Positions 8,504-17,046 of a stretch of DNA of 37,074 bases are shown here, piece after piece. Position 1 is the stretch's first letter. The number at the start of each line of letters is the position of its first letter. The position numbers and the translations under genes were made by a program. The notes under the pieces were generated by a model. It was not told where the DNA came from and ran no database searches. It saw only the letters and a list, made by a program, of their open reading frames with translations. Source of the DNA: Marinosulfonomonas sp. (GTDB taxonomy: Bacteria; Pseudomonadota; Alphaproteobacteria; Rhodobacterales; Rhodobacteraceae); assembly GCA_026984915.1 (NCBI GenBank), contig JALSRG010000091.1, forward strand, positions 1 to 37,074, given 5' to 3'.

Positions 8504-9058
8504 TCAGCCCTCCTTCTTGTACATCATCAACGCCACCGGAATGGCCGCGCCAAAAGCACCAATAGTGAAAATATAGCCGGACAAGGATGTCTGCATCAGG
8601 CCAGACATCATGTGGCCGGATGTACAGCCGCCCGCCAATCGCGCACCATAAAGCACAATGAATCCGCCGATAAAGGCAGCGGCATAGCGTTTGGCATGGC
8701 TATCTCCGAAATTCGCGCGCCAAATGGGCGGCATGACGCGTTCTTCCTTGGGCACCCAGCCCCGGCCCGCGGCCGAAATGGCTGCGCCAACCATCATCGC
8801 CAGAACAAAGACAAAGCTGTAGTTCAGCGGATTGGCAACATGTTTGGCATATTTTCCGTTCGATTTTGCCAGATAGGCATTGGACGACGTGTATTTGCCA
8901 TCCTCGGTTTGCGTCACAACCGAACTGTCGACCGCATTCCAGACGATCCCGTCCAGAATGACAAACTGTGTCGACACCCCGATCGGCTTGACAATGAGGA
9001 CGGCCAGAAAGAACACGAGCCCCAGCGCCAACCCTCCTGTTTTCCAGTTGAGTATCAT
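8504..9058 (-). CDS. YeeE/YedE family sulfur transporter, N-terminal half (PmpA/YeeE-like)
   Basis: The start is placed at the ATG at 9056-9058, with AGAGGAA just upstream, giving 184 residues; the open frame extends further upstream but across the promoter. The first transmembrane helix is at about residues 8-26. A soluble loop (about 35-75) follows, with further helices after it, including the conserved GGCTSGHMMSG motif (about 142-152) that carries a conserved cysteine of the family. Together with the downstream gene it makes a complete two-piece transporter. An FNR-type site lies upstream in activator position, so expression is probably raised when oxygen falls. The pair sits between coxE and the xdhC trio, on the same strand. 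Confidence 0.85.
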   Translation of the reverse strand: MILNWKTGGLALGLVFFLAVLIVKPIGVSTQFVILDGIVWNAVDSSVVTQTEDGKYTSSNAYLAKSNGKYAKHVANPLNYSFVFVLAMMVGAAISAAGRGWVPKEERVMPPIWRANFGDSHAKRYAAAFIGGFIVLYGARLAGGCTSGHMMSGLMQTSLSGYIFTIGAFGAAIPVALMMYKKEG

Positions 9059-9096
9059 GAGAATTCCTCTCTTGTTGCTGCTAACACATTCATCAT

Positions 9097-9145
9097 CGTG
9101 AATAATTAACCCAACACCGGGAGGCAAGACATTGATCTGCGTCAA
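9097..9145 (-). promoter_or_regulatory. FNR/Dnr-type box and promoter for the YeeE/YedE pair
   Basis: A TTGAT-N4-GTCAA site spans 9132-9145 (on the minus strand TTGAC-N4-ATCAA), a near-perfect FNR-family operator. A TTAATT -10-like element lies at 9109-9104 on the minus strand. It predicts transcription starting near 9097, which puts the centre of the box about 41.5 bp upstream, the class II activator position. The start codon of the transporter gene is about 40 bp further on. Confidence 0.7.
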
Positions 9146-9194
9146 ATGGCGCATTTTTGACGCATGTTTACTGGCAACATGCACGGTCTGCGCC

Positions 9195-10457
9195 CTAAAC
9201 TCTCTCCATTTTCTCTAACAAACGCGCCTTTTCCCCGAAATCATCGGGGCAGGCCAGTGCTTGTGCCAGGGCCTCCAGTGACGCGATGTTGTGCCCGGCG
9301 CGAAAACTGTCGACATGCGGCAGCATGGCGCGAATACCGGCGGCTTTCGGGGCAAATCCCTGCCACCGCAACAAGGGGTTCAGCCAGATCAGGCGACGGG
9401 CAGACAATTGCAGGCGTTGCATTTCCACTTCCAGATCATGCGGGGAATCGCGGTCCAGACCGTCAGAAATCAGCAATACAACGGCCCCCTGCCCCAGCAC
9501 GCGCCGCGACCAATCCCGGTTGAACCTGTGCAGGCAGGCGCCGATCCGCGTCCCTCCTTCCCAATCCTGGGCCTCGGCCCCGGCCGCGGACAGGGCCGCA
9601 TCCACGTCACGCGTGGCCAGATGGCGGGTGATATTGGTCAGGCGGGTGCCAAAGGTAAAGCCGTATACTTTTGACCAGCCGGCCCCTTTCTGGTTTGAAA
9701 CCGCATGCAGGAAATGCAGAACCGCCCGGGAATATTGCGACATCGACCCCGAAATATCACAGATCACCACCAGATTCGGCCATCGGATGCGCCGCTTTTT
9801 CATCGCCAGTGATTGCGCTTCGCCACCATAACGCATCGATTCACGCATGGTTCGCCGCCAGTCCGGCAAGCGCCCGTTCGCGCTTGCTTTTGTGCGCCGC
9901 GACCGTATCGGCCTTACCGGCAGGGTCAGACGCGCCAGCATTCGCTTGGCCTCTGCCATCTCTGCATTGGTCATCTGCTCAAAGTCCAGGCTGCGCAAAC
10001 GCTCCTCGCGTGACATGGTCAGGCTGGCATCAATCTCGATTTCGGTTTCTTCCTCGCCGCCTTGCGCAAGATCCGGAACATCCCGCTCCACCCCGTCAAG
10101 CAGCGCTTCGGCCGCGCGTTTTTCCGCTGCTCTGGCTTTGCGTTCCTCCTGCACCCCGCGCACCGAAGGCAGCATCATCGCCATCATATGCTCAAGATAC
10201 CGCGGGTCGCGCCAAAACAGGCGAAACACCTGATGAAACGTCGCACGCTGTTCCGGCCGGGTCACGAAACAGGCATGCAGCGTCCAGTAAAAATCGCGCT
10301 GATCGCCAAAGCCGGCCGCAGCCACGGCCCGCACGGCCCGAACCACACTCCCCGGCCCCACCGGAATGCCCGCAGCCCGCAACGCCCGCGCGAAATGCGT
10401 AATATTGCCGGCCAGTTTCCCGTCTTCCGGGATTTCGAGTGGTAGATATTCCGCCAT
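9195..10457 (-). CDS. coxE: CoxE-like VWA domain protein
   Basis: CoxE proteins are VWA-domain partners of the AAA+ ATPase CoxD and are needed for active-site assembly of CO dehydrogenase. The 420-residue protein starts at 10457 after GGGAAGA. The N-terminal half (about 20-125) is the helical region typical of the family. An acidic stretch (EEETEIEID, 135-143) precedes the VWA domain (about 228-400). Its MIDAS metal site is intact: DISGSMS (234-240), Thr in GGTRIG (301-306) and SDGLD (331-335). The ATPase gene is directly upstream on the same strand with a 110-bp gap. Similar MoxR-VWA pairs serve other metalloenzymes, but the neighbourhood supports a cox role. Confidence 0.88.
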   Translation of the reverse strand: MAEYLPLEIPEDGKLAGNITHFARALRAAGIPVGPGSVVRAVRAVAAAGFGDQRDFYWTLHACFVTRPEQRATFHQVFRLFWRDPRYLEHMMAMMLPSVRGVQEERKARAAEKRAAEALLDGVERDVPDLAQGGEEETEIEIDASLTMSREERLRSLDFEQMTNAEMAEAKRMLARLTLPVRPIRSRRTKASANGRLPDWRRTMRESMRYGGEAQSLAMKKRRIRWPNLVVICDISGSMSQYSRAVLHFLHAVSNQKGAGWSKVYGFTFGTRLTNITRHLATRDVDAALSAAGAEAQDWEGGTRIGACLHRFNRDWSRRVLGQGAVVLLISDGLDRDSPHDLEVEMQRLQLSARRLIWLNPLLRWQGFAPKAAGIRAMLPHVDSFRAGHNIASLEALAQALACPDDFGEKARLLEKMERV

Positions 10458-10567
10458 CTATCTTCCCGCCTGCATGTCTTCATCCTTGTTCCGGAAGATT
10501 CCGCATCAAAGCCCCAGAACCTTGGCCAAACCGGCACCTTTCCGGCAGAGTGCACGGAAACGATCCA

Positions 10568-11479
10568 TCACGCGGTTTCCAGCCCGGCCTTTGCGTCTTC
10601 CAGAATCCTTTTCGCCTCACCACCGGCCAGTTGCTGGATGTCATCCTGATACTTGAGAATGGCCCCCAGCGTATCGGCAATCACTTCGGGTGACAGCGAA
10701 ACCACATCCAGAGCCAGCAGGCATTTGGCCCAGTCGATCGTTTCCGCCACCCCCGGTTTCTTGAACAGATCCTCCGTGCGCAACCTTTGCACAAAGGCCA
10801 CCACCTCGCGCGACAACGCTTCGCTCGCCTCAGGCGCACGCGCATGCAAAATCTGCATTTCCCGTTCGAAATCCGGATAATCCACCCAATGATAAAGGCA
10901 GCGGCGTTTCAGCGCGTCATGCACCTCGCGGGTGCGGTTCGAGGTCAGGATCACGATCGGCGGTTCCGGTGCCTTGATCGTGCCCAGTTCGGGGATGGTG
11001 ACCTGAAAATCGGACAGCGCTTCCAGCAGGAAGGCCTCAAACGGCTCATCCGTGCGGTCCAACTCATCGATCAGCAAAACCGGCGCACCGCCCGGTTGCG
11101 GGCTCATCGCTTCCAGAAGAGGACGCCGGACAAGATAGTCTTCGCTGAACAATTCTGATTGCAACACGTCCCGATCCGCCGTTCCGGTTGCTTCGGCGGT
11201 ACGAATGGCCACCATCTGTGCGGCAAAATTCCATTCATAAACCGCACTCGCCGCATCCAGCCCCTCATAACACTGCAACCGGATCAGCCGCCGGCCGAGC
11301 GCTGCGGAAATGGCCTTGGCGATTTCCGTTTTGCCGACCCCCGCCTCACCTTCCAGAAACAGCGGCCGGCCAAGTTTCAGCGCCAGAAATACCACGGTGG
11401 CCAATGCCCGCCCGCAAATATAGCCCTGCCCGGCCAGCAGTTTCTGCACTGCATCAATGGATGCGACCCTGTCCGGCAT
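10568..11479 (-). CDS. coxD: CoxD-like MoxR-family AAA+ ATPase
   Basis: In CO-oxidising bacteria CoxD is an ATP-dependent chaperone that acts on misfolded CoxL during insertion of sulfur and copper into the cofactor. The 303-residue protein begins at the ATG at 11477-11479, with GGGAGG 7 nt upstream; an ATG 14 codons earlier has no such site. Walker A is GEAGVGKT (44-51), Walker B LLIDELD (135-141), and a sensor-like TSNRTREV segment follows (about 198-205). The C-terminal lid region (about 225-300) matches MoxR ATPases. It is the first gene of the minus-strand cox block and is divergent from gcdH. In a form II locus the copper-insertion step may not apply, so the exact client role is inferred. 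Confidence 0.88.
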   Translation of the reverse strand: MPDRVASIDAVQKLLAGQGYICGRALATVVFLALKLGRPLFLEGEAGVGKTEIAKAISAALGRRLIRLQCYEGLDAASAVYEWNFAAQMVAIRTAEATGTADRDVLQSELFSEDYLVRRPLLEAMSPQPGGAPVLLIDELDRTDEPFEAFLLEALSDFQVTIPELGTIKAPEPPIVILTSNRTREVHDALKRRCLYHWVDYPDFEREMQILHARAPEASEALSREVVAFVQRLRTEDLFKKPGVAETIDWAKCLLALDVVSLSPEVIADTLGAILKYQDDIQQLAGGEAKRILEDAKAGLETA

Positions 11480-11543
11480 CTTTTGCCTCCCTTTCCTGTC
11501 GGCTTCAGACTGCACGCACACCGCCCAAGGTCAAGGCGCCTGT

Positions 11544-11600
11544 TTGCCGCAAGAATTCGTTGCAATTGAGATGATTGCCCTTTTGTCCGGCTTGCGGCAA
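11544..11600. promoter_or_regulatory. Paired TTGC-S-GCAA palindromes between coxD and gcdH
   Basis: TTGCCGCAAG (11544-11553) and its reverse complement CTTGCGGCAA (11591-11600) lie 47 bp apart centre to centre. Each also contains the 9-bp palindrome TTGC-N-GCAA. A further TTGCAA (11560-11565) lies between them. They sit in the 160-bp gap between two divergent genes, 40-95 bp upstream of the gcdH start, and are good operator candidates. The regulator is unknown. Confidence 0.5.
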
Positions 11601-11639
11601 TAAGGGGGCCAAATCCAAAGGCGCGTAAAGGAGACAGAG

Positions 11640-12878
11640 ATGACAACCCGTTCTGCCAACCCGGACAGACCTGCCCTGAAACCAAAAGACGCGCCTGATC
11701 TGGGCCGGTTCAACTGGGAAGACGCATTCCGGCTGGAGGAGCAGTTGAGCGAGGACGAGCGCATGTTGCGCGATGCCGCCCGCGAATTTGCGCAGGGCGC
11801 GTTGCAGCCGCGGGTGATCGAGGCCTATGCGAATGAAACCACCAACCCCGACATTTTCCGCGAAATGGGTCATGCCGGTTTGCTGGGCACCACGATCCCC
11901 GAGGAATACGGCGGGCTGGGGGCGAATTATGTCACCTATGGGCTGGTTGCGCGGGAAATCGAGCGGGTGGACAGCGGTTACCGCTCGATGATGTCGGTGC
12001 AATCGTCGCTGGTGATGTATCCGATCTATGCCTATGGCACCGAAGAACAGCGGCAGAAATACCTGCCGAAACTGGCCAGCGGCGAATATATCGGCTGTTT
12101 CGGGCTGACCGAACCCGATGCCGGCTCCGACCCCGGCGGCATGAAAACACGGGCCGAGAAAACCGCGACCGGCTATAAGCTGACCGGCAGCAAGATGTGG
12201 ATCTCCAACAGCCCGATTGCCGATCTGTTCGTGGTCTGGGCCAAATCCGAGGCCCACGGCGGCAAGATCAAGGGCTTTGTGCTGGAAAAAGGCGCAAAAG
12301 GCCTGTCGGCGCCGAAAATCGGCGGCAAGCTGTCGCTGCGGGCGTCCATTACCGGTGAAATCGTGATGGACGGTGTCGAGGTGGGCGAAGAGGCCCTGCT
12401 GCCCAATGTCGAAGGGCTGAAGGGGCCGTTCGGCTGTCTGAACCGCGCGCGTTATGGCATATCATGGGGCGTGCTGGGGGCGGCCGAATTCTGCTGGCAC
12501 GCGGCACGACAATACGGGCTGGATCGCAAGCAGTTCAACAAGCCGCTGGCGCAGATGCAACTGTTCCAGAAAAAACTGGCCGATATGCAGACGGAAATCA
12601 CCCTGGGGCTGCAAGGCTGCTTGCGGGTGGGCCGTCTGATGGACGCGGCCAACGCCGCGCCCGAAATGATCAGCCTGATGAAGCGCAACAACTGTGGCAA
12701 GGCGCTGGATATCGCGCGCATGAGCCGCGATATGCACGGCGGCAACGGGATCAGCGAGGAATTCCAGGTGATCCGCCATATGGTGAACCTTGAAACCGTG
12801 AACACCTATGAGGGCACCCATGATGTGCATGCGCTGATCCTCGGGCGAGCACAGACGGGTCTTCAGGCTTTTTTCTAG
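11640..12878 (+). CDS. gcdH: Glutaryl-CoA dehydrogenase
   Basis: This FAD enzyme oxidises and decarboxylates glutaryl-CoA to crotonyl-CoA in lysine, tryptophan and benzoate-type degradation, passing electrons to electron-transfer flavoprotein. The 412-residue protein starts behind AAAGGAGACAGAG. Acyl-CoA dehydrogenase N, middle and C domains are complete. GCDH-specific features are present: [15 protein letters not shown] (112-126), with R115 at the position that binds the glutaryl carboxylate, [16 protein letters not shown] (153-168), and the catalytic base E391 in [15 protein letters not shown] (389-403). The R115/E391 pair separates it from short-chain acyl-CoA dehydrogenases. No CoA-transferase or LysR gene adjoins it, which is a little unusual. 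Confidence 0.93.
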   Translation: MTTRSANPDRPALKPKDAPDLGRFNWEDAFRLEEQLSEDERMLRDAAREFAQGALQPRVIEAYANETTNPDIFREMGHAGLLGTTIPEEYGGLGANYVTYGLVAREIERVDSGYRSMMSVQSSLVMYPIYAYGTEEQRQKYLPKLASGEYIGCFGLTEPDAGSDPGGMKTRAEKTATGYKLTGSKMWISNSPIADLFVVWAKSEAHGGKIKGFVLEKGAKGLSAPKIGGKLSLRASITGEIVMDGVEVGEEALLPNVEGLKGPFGCLNRARYGISWGVLGAAEFCWHAARQYGLDRKQFNKPLAQMQLFQKKLADMQTEITLGLQGCLRVGRLMDAANAAPEMISLMKRNNCGKALDIARMSRDMHGGNGISEEFQVIRHMVNLETVNTYEGTHDVHALILGRAQTGLQAFF

Positions 12879-12887
12879 GGGGGTGAT

Positions 12888-12974
12888 ATGATCATCACTG
12901 TTACAACAATTGCTCTGTTTGCGTTCACACCACAGCCGTTGCAACCCTTTGTGATCCTGTTTATCCTGCCGTGA
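12888..12974 (+). CDS. Tiny hydrophobic ORF after gcdH (28 aa)
   Basis: An ATG 9 bp after the gcdH stop is preceded by the strong Shine-Dalgarno-like GGGGGGTGAT and opens 28 codons encoding a hydrophobic peptide (MIITVTTIALFAF, then LQPFVILFILP). It could be a small membrane peptide or a chance ORF. No homologue is recognised. The ribosome site is better than that of the following 35-codon ORF, so it is the stronger of the two candidates. Confidence 0.35.
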   Translation: MIITVTTIALFAFTPQPLQPFVILFILP

Positions 12975-13002
12975 CCGTAATCATTTCGCGAGCGTACCCC
13001 AC

Positions 13003-13110
13003 ATGCAAGCCGACCCGACGATCGGACTGATGATCCTGACCTTGGTTCCCACCCCCCTGCTACTGCCTGTTCTGGTGATCGGGGCGGGAGTTGCGTTCGG
13101 AGTGGGCTGA
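13003..13110 (+). CDS. Tiny hydrophobic ORF in frame with the RhtB gene (35 aa)
   Basis: This 35-codon ORF encodes MQADPTIGLM followed by a hydrophobic stretch ending LVIGAGVAFGVG, one plausible transmembrane helix. It stops at TGA (13108-13110) only 3 nt before the GTG start of the exporter gene and is in the same frame. It could be a translationally coupled leader, a former N-terminal extension cut off by the stop codon, or chance. Its ribosome site is weak. Confidence 0.3.
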   Translation: MQADPTIGLMILTLVPTPLLLPVLVIGAGVAFGVG

Positions 13111-13113
13111 CCC

Positions 13114-13734
13114 GTGCCGCTGGATCTCTGGCTTGCCTTTGCGGCGGCGTCATTCGTTGTGGTGGTCATTCCAGGGCCGACAATCCTGCTGGTGGTATCC
13201 TATGCGCTGACCCAGGGGCGGCGCGTGGCGGTGGCCACAGCACTTGGCGTCGCGCTGGGGGATTTCATCGCGGTTTCGGCGTCACTCGCGGGGCTTGGGG
13301 CCGTCCTGCTGACGTCGGCCTGGGCCTTCATGGCGCTCAAGTGGATCGGCGCGGCCTATCTGGTGTTTCTCGGGATCAAGATGCTTCGAACAGCCCCGGT
13401 TTTCGGCAAGCTCGAGGCATCCGCCCGGCCCCCGGCCAGGCACATCTTTGCCCATGCCGCGCTGGTCACGGCATTCAACCCGAAAGGCATCATTTTCATC
13501 ATCGCTTTCGTGCCGCAGTTTCTCAGCCCCGATCATGCAGTCTTGCCCCAGTTCCTGACAATGCTGGTCACATTTGTCGGCCTCGGCGCCATCAACGCAC
13601 TGGCCTATGCGCTGCTCGCGGATCAACTGCGCCAACGCATTCGCAGACCGGGAATCCTGCGCTGGCTGAACCGGTTGGGTGGTGGTGTTCTGGTCGGCAT
13701 GGGCATCATGACAGCGGCGGTCCAGCGTAGCTGA
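13114..13734 (+). CDS. LysE/RhtB family amino acid exporter
   Basis: Proteins of this family export amino acids such as lysine, threonine or homoserine lactones across the inner membrane. The 206-residue protein has the usual length and six hydrophobic segments. The N-terminal motif IPGPTILLVVSYALTQGRR (19-37) is the family hallmark, followed by ALGVALGDF (43-51) and the FNPKGIIFIIAFVPQF segment (about 121-136). A GTG at 13114 is used as start because it gives MPLDLWLAFAAASF, the normal beginning for the family. No clear Shine-Dalgarno is visible, so translation may depend on the ORF ending 3 nt upstream. The substrate cannot be told from sequence. Confidence 0.85.
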   Translation: MPLDLWLAFAAASFVVVVIPGPTILLVVSYALTQGRRVAVATALGVALGDFIAVSASLAGLGAVLLTSAWAFMALKWIGAAYLVFLGIKMLRTAPVFGKLEASARPPARHIFAHAALVTAFNPKGIIFIIAFVPQFLSPDHAVLPQFLTMLVTFVGLGAINALAYALLADQLRQRIRRPGILRWLNRLGGGVLVGMGIMTAAVQRS

Positions 13735-14058
13735 CCGGGACAGCGAGAGATGGCACCGAGAGATTCGGGCTCGGGGTGACTTCGCCGCGCCGATTCAATT
13801 ACATTGTTAACCATTTACAACCACAGGTTGGCTGCTAATGCTTTGATTATTAGCGATTTTGGCAACAACACTTATATGTTAGCAAAGATTGATCCCGAAG
13901 CGGGGAAATAAAGAAAAACTTCGTGCGTTTTACAGAAAATTCCTTCTATCTGTGTCACACTGACGCGCTTTATCCGGTTTTTACCTTACTGACGCCATCG
14001 TTTTGCGGTGAATTTTTTTTGGTTATTGGCGGACCGGCTCAATACAAGAGAACCAAAA
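13735..14058. other. AT-rich intergenic region upstream of the conserved Rhodobacterales gene
   Basis: About 320 bp without a convincing gene. It is clearly richer in A and T than its surroundings. It contains an inverted repeat GCTAAT-N9-ATTAGC (13834-13854), several TTGTTA/TTTACA-like elements and a T8 run (14013-14020). A GTG at 14008 could extend the next gene by 17 codons but lacks a good ribosome site. A 267-bp ORF in another frame (13923-14189) overlaps that gene and looks like chance. The promoter of the next gene probably lies here. Confidence 0.5.
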
Positions 14059-15045
14059 ATGAACATCCTCGCAAAGAGACATCTCGCAAAGAGACATGGA
14101 GTGGAAAAACTGTCACCGGAAAAGCGGGAATGGTTGCAGACCCTGAAAAAAGCGGGGGACACGCAGGGCTATTATCAGCAGTTGGGTGACAATCATTCGG
14201 CCGTCTTTCTGGAAGCCGGACCCCGGCTGCTGGTCACCTTCGAGAGCAGTGACCAGATACTGAACGAGCGCGAAAACAAACGCCCCTTGGGTTTTGAGGT
14301 CATCGACGGCACGGGATGTTCGCACCTTTGTATTCTTGCGCACAGCGCCAACTGGTTTCGCAACCAGGCAATTTATTCATTCTTTGATGATTTGCTCGAT
14401 GAGGGGTTTTTCGACGACTTTGACCAGGTTGTGTTTTATGGAGCCGGAATGGGCGGATACGCGGCAGCGGCCTTTAGCGTTGCATCACCGGGCTCCACTG
14501 TCATCGCGATACAGCCACAGGCAACACTGGACCCACGCGTGACCGAATGGGATACGCGGTTTCTCTCCATGCGGCGTACATGTTTCACTGACCGGTACGG
14601 CTATGCCCCGGACATGCTGGAAGCCTGCAATCGGGCCTTTGTCCTTTACGATCCCGAGGAAGAGATGGATGCCATGCATGCGGCGCTTTTCACCCGTCAG
14701 AATGTTTCAAAAATACGCTGCCGGCTGCTGGGGCGCTATATCGAAAACCACCTGGAAGAAATGGATATCCTGTCGCCCCTGATTCAACAGGCACTCAAGG
14801 GCAACCTGCGGGAAAACGATATCCACCGGCTGTACCGGGCGCGCCGGAATTATCCGCCCTACCTGCGCCGCCTCATGGCGCAGTTGGAAGACAATGACCG
14901 CCTGGAAATGGCCCAGCGCCTGTGCAAGTTTGTCAAATCCCGCATGGATGGCCCCTGTTTCGAAGGGACAGTCAAACGGGTCGAACAACAGCTTGCGCAA
15001 CGCATACGCCGCCGACAGGCCGACCGCGAGAAATACCAGAAATAA
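14059..15045 (+). CDS. Conserved Rhodobacterales protein of alpha/beta-hydrolase type, function unknown
   Basis: The 328-residue protein belongs to a family common in Rhodobacterales that databases often call phosphoadenosine phosphosulfate reductase, although no PAPS-reductase motif is present. What is seen: a segment [12 protein letters not shown] (about 54-65), [15 protein letters not shown] (about 86-100), and [22 protein letters not shown] (about 126-147). The last resembles a nucleophile elbow but has Gly-Met-Gly where a serine would be expected. [17 protein letters not shown] follows, and the C-terminal third is helical and basic ([16 protein letters not shown]). Start is the ATG at 14059 after AAGAGA. 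The N-terminus contains an in-frame 15-bp tandem duplication ([10 protein letters not shown]). It stands alone, with pyrC downstream on the same strand. Confidence 0.75.
   Translation: MNILAKRHLAKRHGVEKLSPEKREWLQTLKKAGDTQGYYQQLGDNHSAVFLEAGPRLLVTFESSDQILNERENKRPLGFEVIDGTGCSHLCILAHSANWFRNQAIYSFFDDLLDEGFFDDFDQVVFYGAGMGGYAAAAFSVASPGSTVIAIQPQATLDPRVTEWDTRFLSMRRTCFTDRYGYAPDMLEACNRAFVLYDPEEEMDAMHAALFTRQNVSKIRCRLLGRYIENHLEEMDILSPLIQQALKGNLRENDIHRLYRARRNYPPYLRRLMAQLEDNDRLEMAQRLCKFVKSRMDGPCFEGTVKRVEQQLAQRIRRRQADREKYQK
14068..14097 (+). repeat. 15-bp tandem duplication in coding sequence
   Basis: The 15-bp unit CTCGCAAAGAGACAT occurs twice head to tail (14068-14082 and 14083-14097), duplicating the residues LAKRH without a frame change. 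The exact identity of the copies suggests a recent slippage event. Confidence 0.9.
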
Positions 15046-15134
15046 CCCCTCGGCAGGCGGGTACTGCGTGCCGCCCGTCAGGCGATCTCACTCTTTACTG
15101 GCGTGACGCGGGGCAATTGTGTAATGCGGGCATA

Positions 15135-16193
15135 ATGACAAAGAAACTGATCCTGCGCCGTCCCGATGACTGGCACCTGCATTTGCGCGACGGGGCCATG
15201 CTTGCTGCTGTTCTGCCCGAAACGGCGCGCCATTTTGCCAGGGCAATCATCATGCCGAATCTGGTTCCTCCCGTTGTCACATCCAGGGACGCTGCCGCAT
15301 ACCGTGACCGTATCCTGGCGGCGATCCCGCAAGGCTGTGACTTCACCCCGTTGATGACGCTGTATCTGACAGAAGACACCGATCCGGAGGATGTTGCCGC
15401 CGCACAGGCAACCGGTCTTGTTTCGGCGGTCAAGCTCTACCCGGCCGGCGCCACCACGAATTCCGCCTCCGGGGTTCAGGATTTTGACAAGGTCCGCCCG
15501 GTGCTGGAGCGCATGGCCGATATTGGCCTGCCGCTTTGTGTCCATGGCGAGGTGACAGATCCTTCGGTTGATATTTTTGATCGCGAGGCGGTATTCATCG
15601 AAACCGTGCTCGACCCGATCCGCCGCGCCACACCGGGCCTGCGCGTGGTCATGGAACATATCACCACAAAGGAAGGGGTCGATTACGTTCTGGCAAATGA
15701 TGCAGATCTGGCCGCGACCATAACCACGCATCACCTTGTGATAAACCGCAACCACATTCTGGTGGGCGGCATCAAACCGCACTACTATTGCCTGCCCATC
15801 GCCAAACGCGAAAAGCATCGTTTGGCGCTGCGCGCGGCCGCCACATCAGGTGACGACCGGTTCTTCCTTGGAACAGACAGCGCCCCGCACACCGATGCCA
15901 ACAAGCAATCCGCCTGTGGCTGCGCCGGGTGTTTCACCGCCCCAAATACCCTGCCTGTTCTGGCGCATGTTTTCGAAGAGGAAAAATCGCTGGACCGTCT
16001 GGAAGGGTTTGTATCGTTACACGGCCCCGCCTTTTATGGCATGCAACCAAACACCGAAAAACTGACCTTGGTGAAGGCCGCTCCCCTTTCCGCCCCTGAT
16101 CATATCATGACCAGCGAAGGCCCCGTGACCATATTCGATCCGGGTTTTCCGCTTTGCTGGCGTGTAGACCCTGACAACCAAAGTCCGACATGA
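15135..16193 (+). CDS. pyrC: Dihydroorotase (class II, PyrC type)
   Basis: This enzyme catalyses reversible cyclisation of N-carbamoyl-aspartate to dihydroorotate in pyrimidine synthesis. The 352-residue protein matches the E. coli-type zinc enzyme: metal ligands H14 and H16 in DWHLHLRDG, the carboxylated lysine K100 in [14 protein letters not shown]137 (CVHGEV), H175 (VMEHITT) and catalytic D248 in LGTDSAPH. The [11 protein letters not shown] segment (38-48) is the substrate-binding region. The ATG at 15135 gives the normal N-terminus; the upstream open frame shows no family similarity. The ribosome site is modest. pyrE follows after 13 bp, so the two are surely cotranscribed. Confidence 0.95.
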   Translation: MTKKLILRRPDDWHLHLRDGAMLAAVLPETARHFARAIIMPNLVPPVVTSRDAAAYRDRILAAIPQGCDFTPLMTLYLTEDTDPEDVAAAQATGLVSAVKLYPAGATTNSASGVQDFDKVRPVLERMADIGLPLCVHGEVTDPSVDIFDREAVFIETVLDPIRRATPGLRVVMEHITTKEGVDYVLANDADLAATITTHHLVINRNHILVGGIKPHYYCLPIAKREKHRLALRAAATSGDDRFFLGTDSAPHTDANKQSACGCAGCFTAPNTLPVLAHVFEEEKSLDRLEGFVSLHGPAFYGMQPNTEKLTLVKAAPLSAPDHIMTSEGPVTIFDPGFPLCWRVDPDNQSPT

Positions 16194-16206
16194 AAAAGGC
16201 CGCATC

Positions 16207-16881
16207 ATGATCCCGACATCCTTTCCCGACCAAGACGAAATTGCCCGCCTGACGGCCCGGATGCTGCTGGAAATAAAGGCGGTGCATTTCAATGCAGAAA
16301 CACCCTTTACCCTGGCCTCCGGCCTGCCCAGCCCCACCTATATTGATTGTCGCAAGCTGATCAGCCATCCACGCATTCGCGCGACCGTCATGGACTTTCT
16401 GGCCATGACCGTGATGCGCGATGCCGGGTTTGAGGCTTTCGACAACATTGCCGGCGGTGAAACCGCTGGTATTCCCTTTGCTGCGATGGTGGCCGAACGC
16501 ATGGGCCTGCCGATGACCTATGTGCGCAAGAAACCCAAAGGCTATGGGCGCAATGCCCGCATCGAGGGCGAGATGTCCGAGGGCCAGCGCGTGCTGCTGG
16601 TCGAGGATCTGACCACCGATGGCGGCTCCAAGCTGTCATTCATCGAGGCCATCCGCGAGACCGGCGCCACCTGCGCCCATACGGCGGTCATCTTCTACTA
16701 TGGCATTTTTCCGGAAACGCTGGAAAACCTTTCGGACAATGGCATTCATCTGCATTCCCTCTGTACCTGGTGGGATGTTTTGAACGAGGCGCGCGAAAGC
16801 AAGGCCTTCAATGCCGAGACCCTGCGCGAAGTTGAAACCTTTTTGACAAATCCACGCACCTGGCAGGCGGCACGCAGTTAG
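16207..16881 (+). CDS. pyrE: Orotate phosphoribosyltransferase
   Basis: This enzyme joins orotate and PRPP to give orotidine monophosphate. The 224-residue protein has [17 protein letters not shown] (34-50), a substrate-binding region, [15 protein letters not shown] (79-93), the flexible catalytic loop [15 protein letters not shown] (107-121) and the PRPP-binding motif [14 protein letters not shown] (129-142). In the last, Asp replaces the Thr more usual in the middle of TTGGS, which is common in alphaproteobacterial members. It follows pyrC directly with AAAGG as ribosome site. The 165 bp after it contain a small GC hairpin (16906-16920) and an AT-rich TATATA, and may hold the dnaB promoter. 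Confidence 0.93.
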   Translation: MIPTSFPDQDEIARLTARMLLEIKAVHFNAETPFTLASGLPSPTYIDCRKLISHPRIRATVMDFLAMTVMRDAGFEAFDNIAGGETAGIPFAAMVAERMGLPMTYVRKKPKGYGRNARIEGEMSEGQRVLLVEDLTTDGGSKLSFIEAIRETGATCAHTAVIFYYGIFPETLENLSDNGIHLHSLCTWWDVLNEARESKAFNAETLREVETFLTNPRTWQAARS

Positions 16882-17046
16882 TCGCCTACTCTATCTTGAC
16901 GAAGGCGGGGCTTTGCCCGCAATATATAGATGGAAACCAGACCAGTGCGGCGTTTGGCAGATACCCACAGGATTTCCACAGAAACATACAATTTGCCCGA
17001 CTCGCGGGGAATGCGTATCAGTCCGACCGGACAGTGAGGAAAGCAA

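Noticed and set aside
11505-12257. 250-codon minus-strand ORF
   Set aside because: It is antisense to gcdH and overlaps the promoter region; no family similarity is seen.
13923-14189. 88-codon GTG-started ORF upstream of the conserved Rhodobacterales gene
   Set aside because: It overlaps that gene in another frame and has no ribosome site or motif. The AT-rich upstream DNA gives chance openness.
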